Assembly (NCBI GenBank): GCA_000799755.1
Contig: JUHI01000010.1
Span: 62,001 to 126,000 of the forward strand
DNA: 64,000 bases
Direction of reading: 5' to 3'
Source: Martinezella tropici
GTDB lineage: Bacteria > Pseudomonadota > Alphaproteobacteria > Rhizobiales > Rhizobiaceae
The translations under genes and the position numbers were made by a program. Numbering within the stretch: position 1 is the first letter of the stretch; the number at the start of each line of letters is the position of its first letter. The notes under the pieces are model-generated. The model was not told where the DNA came from. It did not search any database and saw only the letters and a list, made by a program, of their open reading frames with translations. Below are positions 29,791-36,411 of this stretch, one piece after another.

Positions 29791-30603
29791 ATGAACGCCC
29801 CCGCAAAGACAGATGAATTTGCTTCAGCAGTACCCGCCGGCGTCTTCGCCGAGAAAGTGCTGAGCGTCACGCATTATACCGACCGGCTCTTTCGCTTCAC
29901 CATGACCCGGCCGCAAGGCTTCCGCTTCCGCTCCGGCGAATTCGCGATGATCGGCCTGATGGTCGATGGCAAACCGCTTTATCGTGCCTATTCGATCGCA
30001 AGCCCTGCCTGGGCCGACGAGCTGGAATTCTTCTCCATCAAGGTGCCGGACGGTCCGCTCACCTCGCACCTGCAGAACATCAAGCCCGGCGACGAAGTGC
30101 TGATGCGCAAGAAGCCGACTGGCACGCTGGTGCTGGATGCGCTGACGCCCGGTCGTCGCCTTTACATGTTCTCCACCGGCACCGGCATCGCACCGTTCGC
30201 GAGCCTGATCCGCGATCCGGAAACCTATGAGAAGTACGAGGAAGTCATCCTGACCCATACCACGCGCGATGTCGCCGAGCTGAAATACGGCTTCGACCTC
30301 GTCGAGGAAATCCGCAGCGATGAGATCCTGAGCGAAGTCGTTGGCGACAAGCTGCGCCATTATGCAACTGTGACCCGCGAAGACTTCCCCTTCACGGGCC
30401 GTATCACCGACCTCATCGACAACGGCAAGCTTTTCAGCGATCTCGGCGTGCCGCCGCTCGACCCCGCGATTGATCGCGGCATGATCTGCGGTTCTTCCGC
30501 CATGCTGAAGGACACCAAGAACCTGCTGGAAAAGGCTGGGCTGAACGAAGGCGCCAACAACAAGCCGGCAGAGTTCGTTATCGAACGCGCTTTCGTCGGC
30601 TGA
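29791..30603 (+). CDS. fpr: ferredoxin--NADP+ reductase
   Basis: The 270-residue flavoprotein exchanges electrons between NADPH and ferredoxin or flavodoxin. It has the FAD-binding RAYSIASPAW, the FAD/NADP segment FSTGTGIAPFASLIRDP, and the C-terminal CGSSAMLKDTKNLLEKAG...FVIERAFVG typical of the short bacterial FPR class. It lies 231 bases after the sulfite-reduction cluster with its own promoter region containing a palindrome, so it is regulated separately. Such genes respond to oxidative stress in several proteobacteria; supplying electrons to sulfite reductase is also possible. Confidence 0.95.
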   Translation: MNAPAKTDEFASAVPAGVFAEKVLSVTHYTDRLFRFTMTRPQGFRFRSGEFAMIGLMVDGKPLYRAYSIASPAWADELEFFSIKVPDGPLTSHLQNIKPGDEVLMRKKPTGTLVLDALTPGRRLYMFSTGTGIAPFASLIRDPETYEKYEEVILTHTTRDVAELKYGFDLVEEIRSDEILSEVVGDKLRHYATVTREDFPFTGRITDLIDNGKLFSDLGVPPLDPAIDRGMICGSSAMLKDTKNLLEKAGLNEGANNKPAEFVIERAFVG

Positions 30604-30626
30604 CCGAATTATCTCAATCTGGAATG

Positions 30627-30658
30627 AAAGGCGGTTTCGGCAGCGAAGCCGCCTTTTT
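30627..30658. terminator. strong intrinsic terminator between fpr and gntR
   Basis: AAAGGCGGTTTCG (30627-30639) pairs over 13 positions (one G-T) with CGAAGCCGCCTTT (30644-30656) around GCAG. T's follow on the plus strand, and A's before the stem provide T's on the minus strand, so it can serve both convergent genes. Confidence 0.9.
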
Positions 30659-31305
30659 CATGCGCCGTTGAGATAATCGATAAGCGCGGTCATGGCTGTC
30701 TCAGCAGCATTCGTATCGCCGTTTTGAATGGCTTCGATGGCTTGAACATGCATGGCGATCGCTCGATCCATGCGATCATGCGTTCCGGTTGCATACCATA
30801 GCCGGCGCGCATGCGTTTGCACGGGGGCGAGCGCGGCGGTGATGAAGTTGTTAGGGCAGGCGGCTTCGAGAACTTCGTCGAAGGTCTTGTCGGCTGCGAA
30901 GAAGCCGGGCAAGTCGCCGGTAACGGCGCACGCCGTCATCAGCCGCGCGCATTCCCGCAACTGCTTGCGCTGCTGCGGATCTGCATGGGCGGCGGCGAGT
31001 GCCGCCGCAATCGGCTCCAGTTCGCGCCTCACCTGCATGACATAGTGATGATCCTCCGGGCGGATTTCCGCGATCTGCAGCCCGACGCGCGGTCGAACAT
31101 GAATCAAGCCTTGCCAGGCAAGCTTCTGGATGGCCTCGCGCACCGGCGTCCGCCCGTGCCCAGCCATCTCGATCAACTGCTTTTCGGTGACGAGCGCGCC
31201 CGGTTTCAGCTCAAGCGTCACGATCGCATATTCCAGCGCGAGATAGGCGAGGTGGCTAAGCGAATTCTGCATTCGAGCTGTGTCCGACGTTTGCTTGAGC
31301 GGCAC
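30658..31305 (-). CDS. GntR-family regulator, FadR/FCD subfamily
   Basis: The 215-residue protein has an N-terminal winged helix (ALEYAIVTLELKPGALVTEKQLIEMAGHGRTPVREAIQKLAWQGLIHV) and an all-helical FCD effector domain with metal-binding-type histidines (FFAADKTFDEVLEAA, AMHVQAIEAI). Regulators of this class repress operons for organic acids or sugars and release DNA on ligand binding. No catabolic operon adjoins it, so the target is unknown. The GTG at 31305 is used; ATG 31272 is an alternative. A 10-base palindrome lies 37 bases upstream and may be its own operator. Confidence 0.88.
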   Translation of the reverse strand: MPLKQTSDTARMQNSLSHLAYLALEYAIVTLELKPGALVTEKQLIEMAGHGRTPVREAIQKLAWQGLIHVRPRVGLQIAEIRPEDHHYVMQVRRELEPIAAALAAAHADPQQRKQLRECARLMTACAVTGDLPGFFAADKTFDEVLEAACPNNFITAALAPVQTHARRLWYATGTHDRMDRAIAMHVQAIEAIQNGDTNAAETAMTALIDYLNGA

Positions 31306-31341
31306 AGAGTGTCATCTCGCATAATCGAAGGCAACCTATTG

Positions 31342-31351
31342 TGATATATCA
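31342..31351. promoter_or_regulatory. possible operator of the GntR regulator
   Basis: TGATATATCA is a perfect 10-base palindrome 37 bases upstream of the GntR start codon. Short AT-centred palindromes of this kind are usual targets of FCD-type GntR proteins. Autoregulation is inferred. Confidence 0.35.
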
Positions 31352-31463
31352 ATGCGATACACGGGCGCTGACATGTACTGCGCCGTGTATCGCTTGCGCG
31401 TTGCCATCGCTTCGAAGCGCGGCGATCTCGAGGTATCTTACGGGTCTGGCTGGAAGAGCCGCA

Positions 31464-31670
31464 TCACTGACCGATTGCGGTCGCAAGCGTCGGCGGCCTT
31501 CGTTTGGCGGCCATGAGCAGGTCCAGTTCGGTGGACGAAGGACCGAACTTATAGAAGAGGCGCTTTGCCTCCGCATCGTCGAGGCGATATTTTCGCGCAA
31601 ACTCCGCAATGCTATAGGCGCGACCGCGGACGACTTTGCGAGCGGTTGTCCGATTGGCGTTTTCCGTCAT
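31464..31670 (-). CDS. hypothetical small protein
   Basis: The 68-residue basic protein (AYSIAEFARKYRLDDAEAKRLFYKFGPSSTELDLLMAAKRR) is not a family I can name with certainty. The central part reads as two or three helices with a possible helix-turn-helix look (SIAEFARKYRLDDAEAKRLF), so a small DNA-binding or DUF3606-like protein is conceivable. The ATG follows GGAGGTTGG on the minus strand, a good ribosome site, which supports it being real. It lies between the GntR gene and a GlsB-type gene, all on the minus strand. Confidence 0.55.
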   Translation of the reverse strand: MTENANRTTARKVVRGRAYSIAEFARKYRLDDAEAKRLFYKFGPSSTELDLLMAAKRRPPTLATAIGQ

Positions 31671-31811
31671 ATTTCCAACCTCCTTTCGGTTCCAGTCTTG
31701 ATAGATAGCGTCGATGTCGGGCTTGGGAAGGCCTTAAAAGCGCTCCCCATTTCATCCGGCCCACCAGGAGCTTGCTGCCTACCCGCGTTCAGGCGGCCAA
31801 ATCGAGGCAAC

Positions 31812-31846
31812 AAAAAAGGGAAGGCGGAACGAACCGCCTTCCCCTT
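31812..31846 (-). terminator. intrinsic terminator of the GlsB-type gene (minus strand)
   Basis: GGGAAGGCGG (31818-31827) and CCGCCTTCCC (31834-31843) form a perfect 10-bp stem around AACGAA. On the minus strand the stem is followed by TTTTTT. It sits about 40 bases beyond the stop of the gene at 31885. Confidence 0.85.
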
Positions 31847-31884
31847 TTCCTCTTCCCGATTGGGGTGTCTTGCCCGGTACGCCG

Positions 31885-32142
31885 CTAACGTCTGATCAGG
31901 CGACCGATGAAAATCAGGATGCAGGCGCCGATGAAACCCGTGATCAGGTAATTCAGCCATACATGGAACGGCAGCGCGATGCCGAGAGTACGGAACAGCC
32001 AGCTGGCAACGAGCGCGCCAACGATGCCCAGAATGATGTTCATGATGATGCCCGTATTGCTCTTCATGATCATCTCGGCGAACCAGCCAGCTAAGCCGCC
32101 GATGATAATTGCTGCAATCCAACCGACGTTTGCGTCTTCCAT
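31885..32142 (-). CDS. GlsB/YeaQ/YmgE-family small membrane protein (copy 3)
   Basis: The 85-residue protein shows GWIAAIIIGGLAGWFAEMIMKSNTGIIMNIILGIVGALVASWLF and ends in ITGFIGACILIFIGRLIRR, the transglycosylase-associated/YeaQ pattern with three hydrophobic helices. It is closely similar to the copy at 8599. On the minus strand the ATG follows AGGAGGTTC, a near-perfect ribosome site. It is a monocistronic gene with its own terminator. The family role is unknown; in other bacteria members are stress-induced. Confidence 0.85.
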   Translation of the reverse strand: MEDANVGWIAAIIIGGLAGWFAEMIMKSNTGIIMNIILGIVGALVASWLFRTLGIALPFHVWLNYLITGFIGACILIFIGRLIRR

Positions 32143-32449
32143 AAAAGAACCTCCTGAGGGCCCGACAGGTTGTTAACAATAACTGATATACACCAAAAAC
32201 GATTCGCACCCCAACTGTTGCGGATGGCGAGCCGATCAATCCGTTCATTGCAATCCTGATTATTGAGGGAAATTGTTACGGTTGTTTAGGTCTTTGAGAA
32301 TCAATTGCCTTGTCGAAGTTCGCCCGCTTATGACGCCGGACCTTCGATTTTCCCCGGTAAAGAGCAATTTCGTCGGTCCGATGCCGCCATTTCATCCCAT
32401 CAAGGTGAGGAAAAGCATCTTCGGCCGCTAACAACCTCGATTTTATGGG

Positions 32450-32478
32450 TTGACCGCAATAGGGCGTCTGCATATGTT
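32450..32478 (+). promoter_or_regulatory. promoter of tRNA-Lys
   Basis: TTGACC (32450-32455), a 17-base spacer and TATGTT (32473-32478) match the housekeeping -35/-10 pattern of rhizobia. Transcription would start near 32485, 35 bases before the mature tRNA. Confidence 0.65.
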
Positions 32479-32519
32479 CCGCGCACTTCCAGCCGAGGCA
32501 GCATCTGCCTGCGGAGAGG

Positions 32520-32595
32520 GAGAGCGTAGCTCAGTCGGTAGAGCAACTGACTTTTAATCAGTAGGTCATGGGTTCGAATCCCATCGCTCTCACCA
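32520..32595 (+). tRNA. tRNA-Lys (anticodon TTT)
   Basis: A complete cloverleaf is present with CCA encoded: acceptor GAGAGCG/CGCTCTC, D stem GCTC/GAGC, anticodon stem ACTGA/TCAGT with loop CTTTTAA (anticodon TTT), T stem ATGGG/CCCAT with TTCGAAT loop, and discriminator A. It decodes AAA and AAG lysine codons. The gene stands alone with its own promoter. Confidence 0.98.
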
Positions 32596-32923
32596 GAAAC
32601 TTCATTATGTTTTCTAGAGAGATTCTTTTGGTTTTCCATCGCGAACGCGAGGAACCGAACTCCGGCATTGTGTTGTGAGGGAACTCTACCTTCCCCAAAA
32701 TATCCCGCGAGCGGTGTTTCGCTCGATTTGTCCGTATTCCATCTATGAGGATATCCGTCGTCCCAGAGCCTTGTGCGGGTCGCGAGGGTCGCTTTTTTGC
32801 CAAGCGGTTCAGAATCAGGCATGGATTGCTATTCGCGCCGTGCAAGGGAGACACGCGAATCTGGATGTTCATTCGGTGCCGATGATCGACTAAACACGAG
32901 CGCTTGAATATTAAAGGATCAAG
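32596..32923. other. intergenic stretch after tRNA-Lys, no gene seen
   Basis: Minus-strand frames cross this stretch into the tRNA, but they carry the characteristic false translations of antisense tRNA and are not genes. I see no terminator, attachment-site duplicate or integrase. Confidence 0.6.
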
Positions 32924-33097
32924 ATGTCTGACCATCCGCGCTCGCTAGAGTCGACAAGGCATTGCATATCGGACCGGAAGCCCAAAGGGACGATTATTTA
33001 CGTCGTGGTTGCCGCTGTTGCCGTAATTACCGGCTCGATGTCGGGACGCCATGAGAACGCTGCACCGCAGCCGCCGCATATTGCGAAGCTGCGCTAG
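32924..33097 (+). CDS. possible 57-residue single-span membrane protein
   Basis: ATG 32924 follows AAAGGATCAAG, a good ribosome site. The frame runs 57 codons to TAG. The product has a basic, polar N-terminus (about 1-22), one hydrophobic segment (TIIYVVVAAVAVITGSM, about 23-39) and a Pro-rich tail. No family is recognised. It lies between tRNA-Lys and the aspS2 leader, with two small inverted repeats (33124-33140 and 33160-33175) after it. It could be a real small protein or a chance frame. Confidence 0.4.
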   Translation: MSDHPRSLESTRHCISDRKPKGTIIYVVVAAVAVITGSMSGRHENAAPQPPHIAKLR

Positions 33098-33254
33098 CAG
33101 GGGCAGCGGACGCCTCGTCCAATCCTCGCGCTAGCGAGCAAGTCTGCGGAAAAATATGGCAGATTTTCAAATCTGGTTCCGAAGCGATCTTCGAATTCCG
33201 GATTTTCTCCTGAACGGAAGGCGGCCGAGCCGGTCGGCATCGCAAACATCGATA

Positions 33255-33283
33255 TTTACATTTCGATCCTCTTGCGAATAAAT
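33255..33283 (+). promoter_or_regulatory. promoter-like sequence of the aspS2 leader
   Basis: TTTACA (33255-33260), exactly 17 bases, then ATAAAT (33278-33283) resemble -35 and -10 elements. Transcription would begin around 33289-33291, at or next to the ATG of the leader peptide (33291). No ribosome site precedes that ATG, as expected for a leaderless message. Confidence 0.5.
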
Positions 33284-33290
33284 GTGCGCC

Positions 33291-33365
33291 ATGAGCACGC
33301 TATCAAAAAGCACGATCAATAATAACGGCCCCTCCGGGGTCGTGGATATCGTGTGCGCTTCGTAA
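33291..33365 (+). CDS. attenuator leader peptide with three consecutive Asn codons
   Basis: ATG 33291 opens a 24-codon frame ending in TAA at 33363-33365. Codons 10-12 are AAT AAT AAC (33318-33326), so translation needs three Asn-tRNA in a row. The peptide reads MSTLSKSTINNNGPSG and continues with VVDIVCAS. An in-frame ATG at 33282 is also possible, with a stop just before it. The frame sits directly upstream of an aspartyl-tRNA synthetase gene and is followed by alternative hairpins and a terminator. Its purpose is inferred to be sensing Asn-tRNA charging, not making a functional peptide, although trpL-type peptides can have later roles. Confidence 0.65.
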   Translation: MSTLSKSTINNNGPSGVVDIVCAS

Positions 33366-33413
33366 CGTAGCTCATTGATCACCACAGCCCTGCCGGTTTT
33401 CGGAAGGGCTTTT
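33327..33413 (+). promoter_or_regulatory. transcription attenuator of aspS2 (Asn-responsive, predicted)
   Basis: Three competing structures are visible. Hairpin 1:2 is GGCCCC (33327-33332) with GGGGTC (33336-33341). Antiterminator 2:3 pairs GGGG and GTGG (33336-33345) plus ATC (33348-33350) with GAT (33377-33379), CCAC (33382-33385) and GCCCT (33387-33391), with small internal loops. Terminator 3:4 is AGCCCT (33386-33391) with AGGGCT (33405-33410), inner CCG/CGG, followed by TTT. A ribosome stalled at the Asn codons would cover the 5' arm of 1:2, allow 2:3 and prevent 3:4, so aspS2 is transcribed when Asn-tRNA is scarce. Confidence 0.6.
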
Positions 33414-33458
33414 GGTTTTGGCTTCTCCGATCCGGTTTTCCGTTTTCAGGAGAAAGTC

Positions 33459-34775
33459 ATGTCTCATACTTCACCTTCGACACGTTCCTTCGCCGCCGAT
33501 CTGCCTTCACTCATTGGGCAGCGGGTCAAACTATGCGGGTTTGCCGAAACCATCCGCGACCAGAAACATATGCGATTCATTGTTCTTCGTGATCAGACCG
33601 GAAAGGTTCAACTCACGCAGACAAAGGGCGATGCCGGGCTTGCGGCCGCACTTGATATTCCGACGCCGGAGAGTTCGATCATTGTCACGGGGAGGGTGGA
33701 TGTCGCTCCCAGCGTGAAGCTCGGTGGTCTGGAAGTTGTGATCGAGAACGCAGAAATCTGCGGTCTTGCGGAAGCTCGGCTTCCTATCGCCGAGGATTCC
33801 GGATTGGATAAATGGATAGATCATCGCCAGGTCAGCCTGCGGTATCCAGCTCAGCAACTCGTTTTCGCGGTGCAGACGACGCTTGAAGGGGCCATGCGCT
33901 CTTTCTGGGAACAACACGGCTTTCGCGAAATTCATTCGCCGAAGCTGATGGGCACTTTCAGTGAGTCTGGAGCGGAGGTGTTTGCCGTAAAATATTTCGG
34001 CATGACGGCATTCCTGGCGCAATCACCGCAATTCTACAAGCAAATGGCAATTGCCGGAGGCATGGAGAAGGTCTTCGAAATCGGGCCGGCCTTTCGCGCA
34101 GAACCGTCGTTTACGTCCCGTCATGAAACCGAGTTCACGTCGATCGACATGGAGATCGCATGGATTGAAGACCATTACGAGTTGATGGAGATTGAAGAGC
34201 GCTGGCTATCCCATGCGATAACTGCCGTTGCCGCGGCTCACGGGGCGGAAATCAGGCGGCTCTTTGGCGTCGATGTCGCGCCGCCAACGCTTCCATTCCC
34301 AAAGCTGGCATTCGAAGAGGCGCGCGAAACGCTCGAAAGCTTGGGACATCCGCTCCGAACGCGCTCTGATCTGGATAGCGAAGGCGAACGCATCCTTGCT
34401 GAACACATGGCAAAGACGACAGGCCACGAGTTCCTGTTCATCACAGATTATCCCGCAAGGCATCGGGCGTTCTACCACATGCGCCAAGATGATCGGCCTG
34501 ATATGACAAAGGGCTTCGACCTCTTGTGGCGTGGGATGGAGATCACGACCGGAGCGCAGCGGGAGCATCGTTATGAACGCCTCGTGGCTCAGGCAACCGC
34601 GCGTGGCTATAAGTTGGATGCGCTTTCCGACTACCTCGACTTTTTCCGATATGGCTGCCCTCCGCACGGAGGCATGGGCGTCGGCCTGGGCCGCATTCTG
34701 ATGCGGATGCTGAATGTCGCCAGCATCAGGGAGGTGACCTTGCTTAGCCGCACCCCCAAACGGCTGCGCCCCTAA
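33459..34775 (+). CDS. aspS2: archaeal-type aspartyl-tRNA synthetase (aspartate--tRNA(Asn/Asp) ligase)
   Basis: The 438-residue class IIb synthetase has an N-terminal OB-fold anticodon-binding domain (about 1-115; GQRVKLCGFAETIRDQKHMRFIVLRD) and a catalytic domain with SPQFYKQMAIAGGMEKVFEIGPAFRAE, motif 2 around SRHETEFTSIDME, and motif 3 GGMGVGLGRILMRML near 404-418. Its length and the lack of the bacterial GAD insertion (usual bacterial AspRS is about 590 residues) place it with archaeal/eukaryotic-type AspRS. Position 28 is Phe where discriminating archaeal enzymes typically have Trp, so relaxed anticodon use is possible. Such enzymes can make Asp-tRNA(Asn) for GatCAB amidation. ATG 33459 follows CAGGAGAAAGTC. 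Confidence 0.88.
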   Translation: MSHTSPSTRSFAADLPSLIGQRVKLCGFAETIRDQKHMRFIVLRDQTGKVQLTQTKGDAGLAAALDIPTPESSIIVTGRVDVAPSVKLGGLEVVIENAEICGLAEARLPIAEDSGLDKWIDHRQVSLRYPAQQLVFAVQTTLEGAMRSFWEQHGFREIHSPKLMGTFSESGAEVFAVKYFGMTAFLAQSPQFYKQMAIAGGMEKVFEIGPAFRAEPSFTSRHETEFTSIDMEIAWIEDHYELMEIEERWLSHAITAVAAAHGAEIRRLFGVDVAPPTLPFPKLAFEEARETLESLGHPLRTRSDLDSEGERILAEHMAKTTGHEFLFITDYPARHRAFYHMRQDDRPDMTKGFDLLWRGMEITTGAQREHRYERLVAQATARGYKLDALSDYLDFFRYGCPPHGGMGVGLGRILMRMLNVASIREVTLLSRTPKRLRP

Positions 34776-35088
34776 ATCGGGCGCGAAGGGTCCGAGAAAG
34801 CTGGCGGCACGTAGGAATTATGTGCCGCGGCCTTGGGCCAGTTTCCTGTAGTGGATCGACTGGAACCGGAGAGAAGCACCATCCAAAGCCGAATGGAAGT
34901 AACTACGGGGTACAAAAAGTCAGCCGTAGATTGTCGCGCGGCAAACGTTCAAAGCAGCACTGGAGTTTTGGCCCGTCATCGGTCTGAAGCCCGTAAAGAC
35001 ATCATAACGCACAGGTTGTTGATGGCATTCGTCGCAAATTTTCTGGTGAAAAATGTCGATTTGATAGTACGATAGCGTCATCAAAAAG
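34776..35088. other. intergenic stretch after aspS2, no gene seen
   Basis: A 10-bp inverted repeat (GCGGCAC 34804-34810 with GTGCCGC 34822-34828, extended inward) lies 30 bases after aspS2. It lacks a T-run. Open frames here lack ribosome sites and recognisable sequence. Confidence 0.5.
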
Positions 35089-35592
35089 ATGGTTGGTGAA
35101 GACGACAGGCGAATGATGGAATTCGTGGCAGAGCTATCGTTGTGGGAAATATATGCAATCGTTTGCGGATTGCTGGGTTCCCTGGGACTTTTGTTCGGGT
35201 TGATCGCAGGCAGGAGGTTTTCGATAGCCCTGAGCGTGCTGCCGCTGATCGGTATCGCCATCACGACACCGGTGACGGAGCGATTGGTGATTCCCTACCT
35301 CACGGAGCGCTATCCTGTGGTTTTCGCCAACAAGGATTTGCCCAGAAAGGTCGATCAGAAGACCACGCTCACGAAGATAGACCTCACCGATCACATCTAC
35401 AGCTATTTCTACGATCTTGATGACGACGATGATGATTTCGATCCGCCTCTCGTCAAATCGGCGCAGCTTACCGATCTCTGCGACTTCCTGCTGCCGAAAT
35501 TCAGCTCGGGCGAGGCGTCTCTGGCGAATTACATCTATCAGCTGAAGGGTAGGGACTATTCATTTTCGGTTGATAGTACCGATTGCTCCTGA
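35089..35592 (+). CDS. hypothetical membrane protein with an acidic run
   Basis: The 167-residue product has two predicted membrane helices (about 18-40, LWEIYAIVCGLLGSLGLLFGLIAG, and 44-62, FSIALSVLPLIGIAITTP), then a soluble C-terminal part containing DLDDDDDDFDPP near residue 113. I recognise no family. The base composition is lower in GC than neighbouring housekeeping genes. The start is uncertain: ATG 35089, or ATG 35113/35116 just before the first helix. It stands between aspS2 and small genes in what looks like accessory DNA. Confidence 0.55.
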   Translation: MVGEDDRRMMEFVAELSLWEIYAIVCGLLGSLGLLFGLIAGRRFSIALSVLPLIGIAITTPVTERLVIPYLTERYPVVFANKDLPRKVDQKTTLTKIDLTDHIYSYFYDLDDDDDDFDPPLVKSAQLTDLCDFLLPKFSSGEASLANYIYQLKGRDYSFSVDSTDCS

Positions 35593-35678
35593 TGTTTGAA
35601 TAGCAACACATAAAGAGCGCTCTGATTCGAGATCAGCGATTGGGCTTGGCTCATCGACGCAGATTCTGCGGCCGGCAC

Positions 35679-35789
35679 CTATGCGATTGCGGAGAGCGCG
35701 ACGATCGCAACCGCTGTCAGACCGCCGAAGATCGGCAGCAATGTGAGCATAACGAGCCGAGCGAGTTTCTTCCTTTCGAACGACGTCAT
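35679..35789 (-). CDS. 36-residue single-span small protein
   Basis: On the minus strand GAGGAAGCTAACC precedes an ATG at 35789, an excellent ribosome site. The frame encodes 36 residues: a basic head (MTSFERKKLARL) and one hydrophobic helix (VMLTLLPIFGGLTAVAIVAL) ending in SAIA. Charge distribution suits a small inner-membrane protein. It is too short for usual gene callers. No family is known to me; several Rhizobium genomes carry many such orphan peptides. Confidence 0.5.
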   Translation of the reverse strand: MTSFERKKLARLVMLTLLPIFGGLTAVAIVALSAIA

Positions 35790-36062
35790 GGTTAGCTTCC
35801 TCAGATGGCAGCGAAACCTATATCTAAACGCATGAGATTCATGATTCGTTTCACGTCTATCGTCGTATTATAATATTAAGTGTCGCTAAAGGTATAGAGA
35901 GATGTGCCTTTGCCCGTTTCGGGCTGCCTCCATTTGTGATTCCGATAGCCCGCAACGAGATAGATCGTGTCATCCCTCGACGATCGCAGCTTGCCGATAC
36001 CGTTTCCGCTGGAACCTAAGCCGATCGCACGAGTTCCTCTTCCAACAGAGAGGAGGTGCTTC

Positions 36063-36266
36063 TTGGCACAGGATCAGCAGCGAGAACCACGTGGCAGCCG
36101 CGACAAGAAGCAGGCGCTGGCGAAGATACAACACAGCAAGGCGCCCGAAGGCGAAGGGGTGGCAAAGGAGAAGAATAAGGCAGCGCTCGTCGCCGATCCC
36201 CGCAACAGGCTCGCGGATGGCAAGGTCGACCCCGCCACGAGGGAGCGCAAGCCGAAGGGAACCTGA
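36063..36266 (+). CDS. hypothetical small hydrophilic protein (TTG start)
   Basis: A perfect AGGAGG (36051-36056) lies six bases before a TTG at 36063, which decides the start. The 67-residue product (AQDQQREPRGSRDKKQALAKIQHSKAPEGEGVAKEKNKAALVADPRNRLADGK) is highly charged, lacks hydrophobic segments and is probably disordered. Longer frames from 35902 and 35967 lack a ribosome site. No family is recognised; small charged proteins of this kind are often stress-related, but nothing here shows that. Confidence 0.5.
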   Translation: MAQDQQREPRGSRDKKQALAKIQHSKAPEGEGVAKEKNKAALVADPRNRLADGKVDPATRERKPKGT

Positions 36267-36411
36267 GCAATATCCATCTGTTAGGCCGCTGCTCACGCGG
36301 ACGATGTGCCGTTTCCATATGCATGAACGATACTGCCCAGCTTGACGAAGCAGGATTGACCGCTCGCCCATGGCGTGCATAACTTCGCGCGTCAGTTGGG
36401 GGATAAGTTTC

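Noticed and set aside
32400..32935. Minus-strand frames containing SDGIRTHDLLIKSQLLYRLSYA and RAMGFEPMTY
   Set aside because: These are the well-known false translations of the antisense strand of a tRNA gene, here tRNA-Lys at 32520-32595.
33160..33175. CAGATTT-TC-AAATCTG inverted repeat upstream of the aspS2 leader
   Set aside because: A two-base loop cannot form a stable RNA hairpin and no known operator matches; left as an isolated observation.
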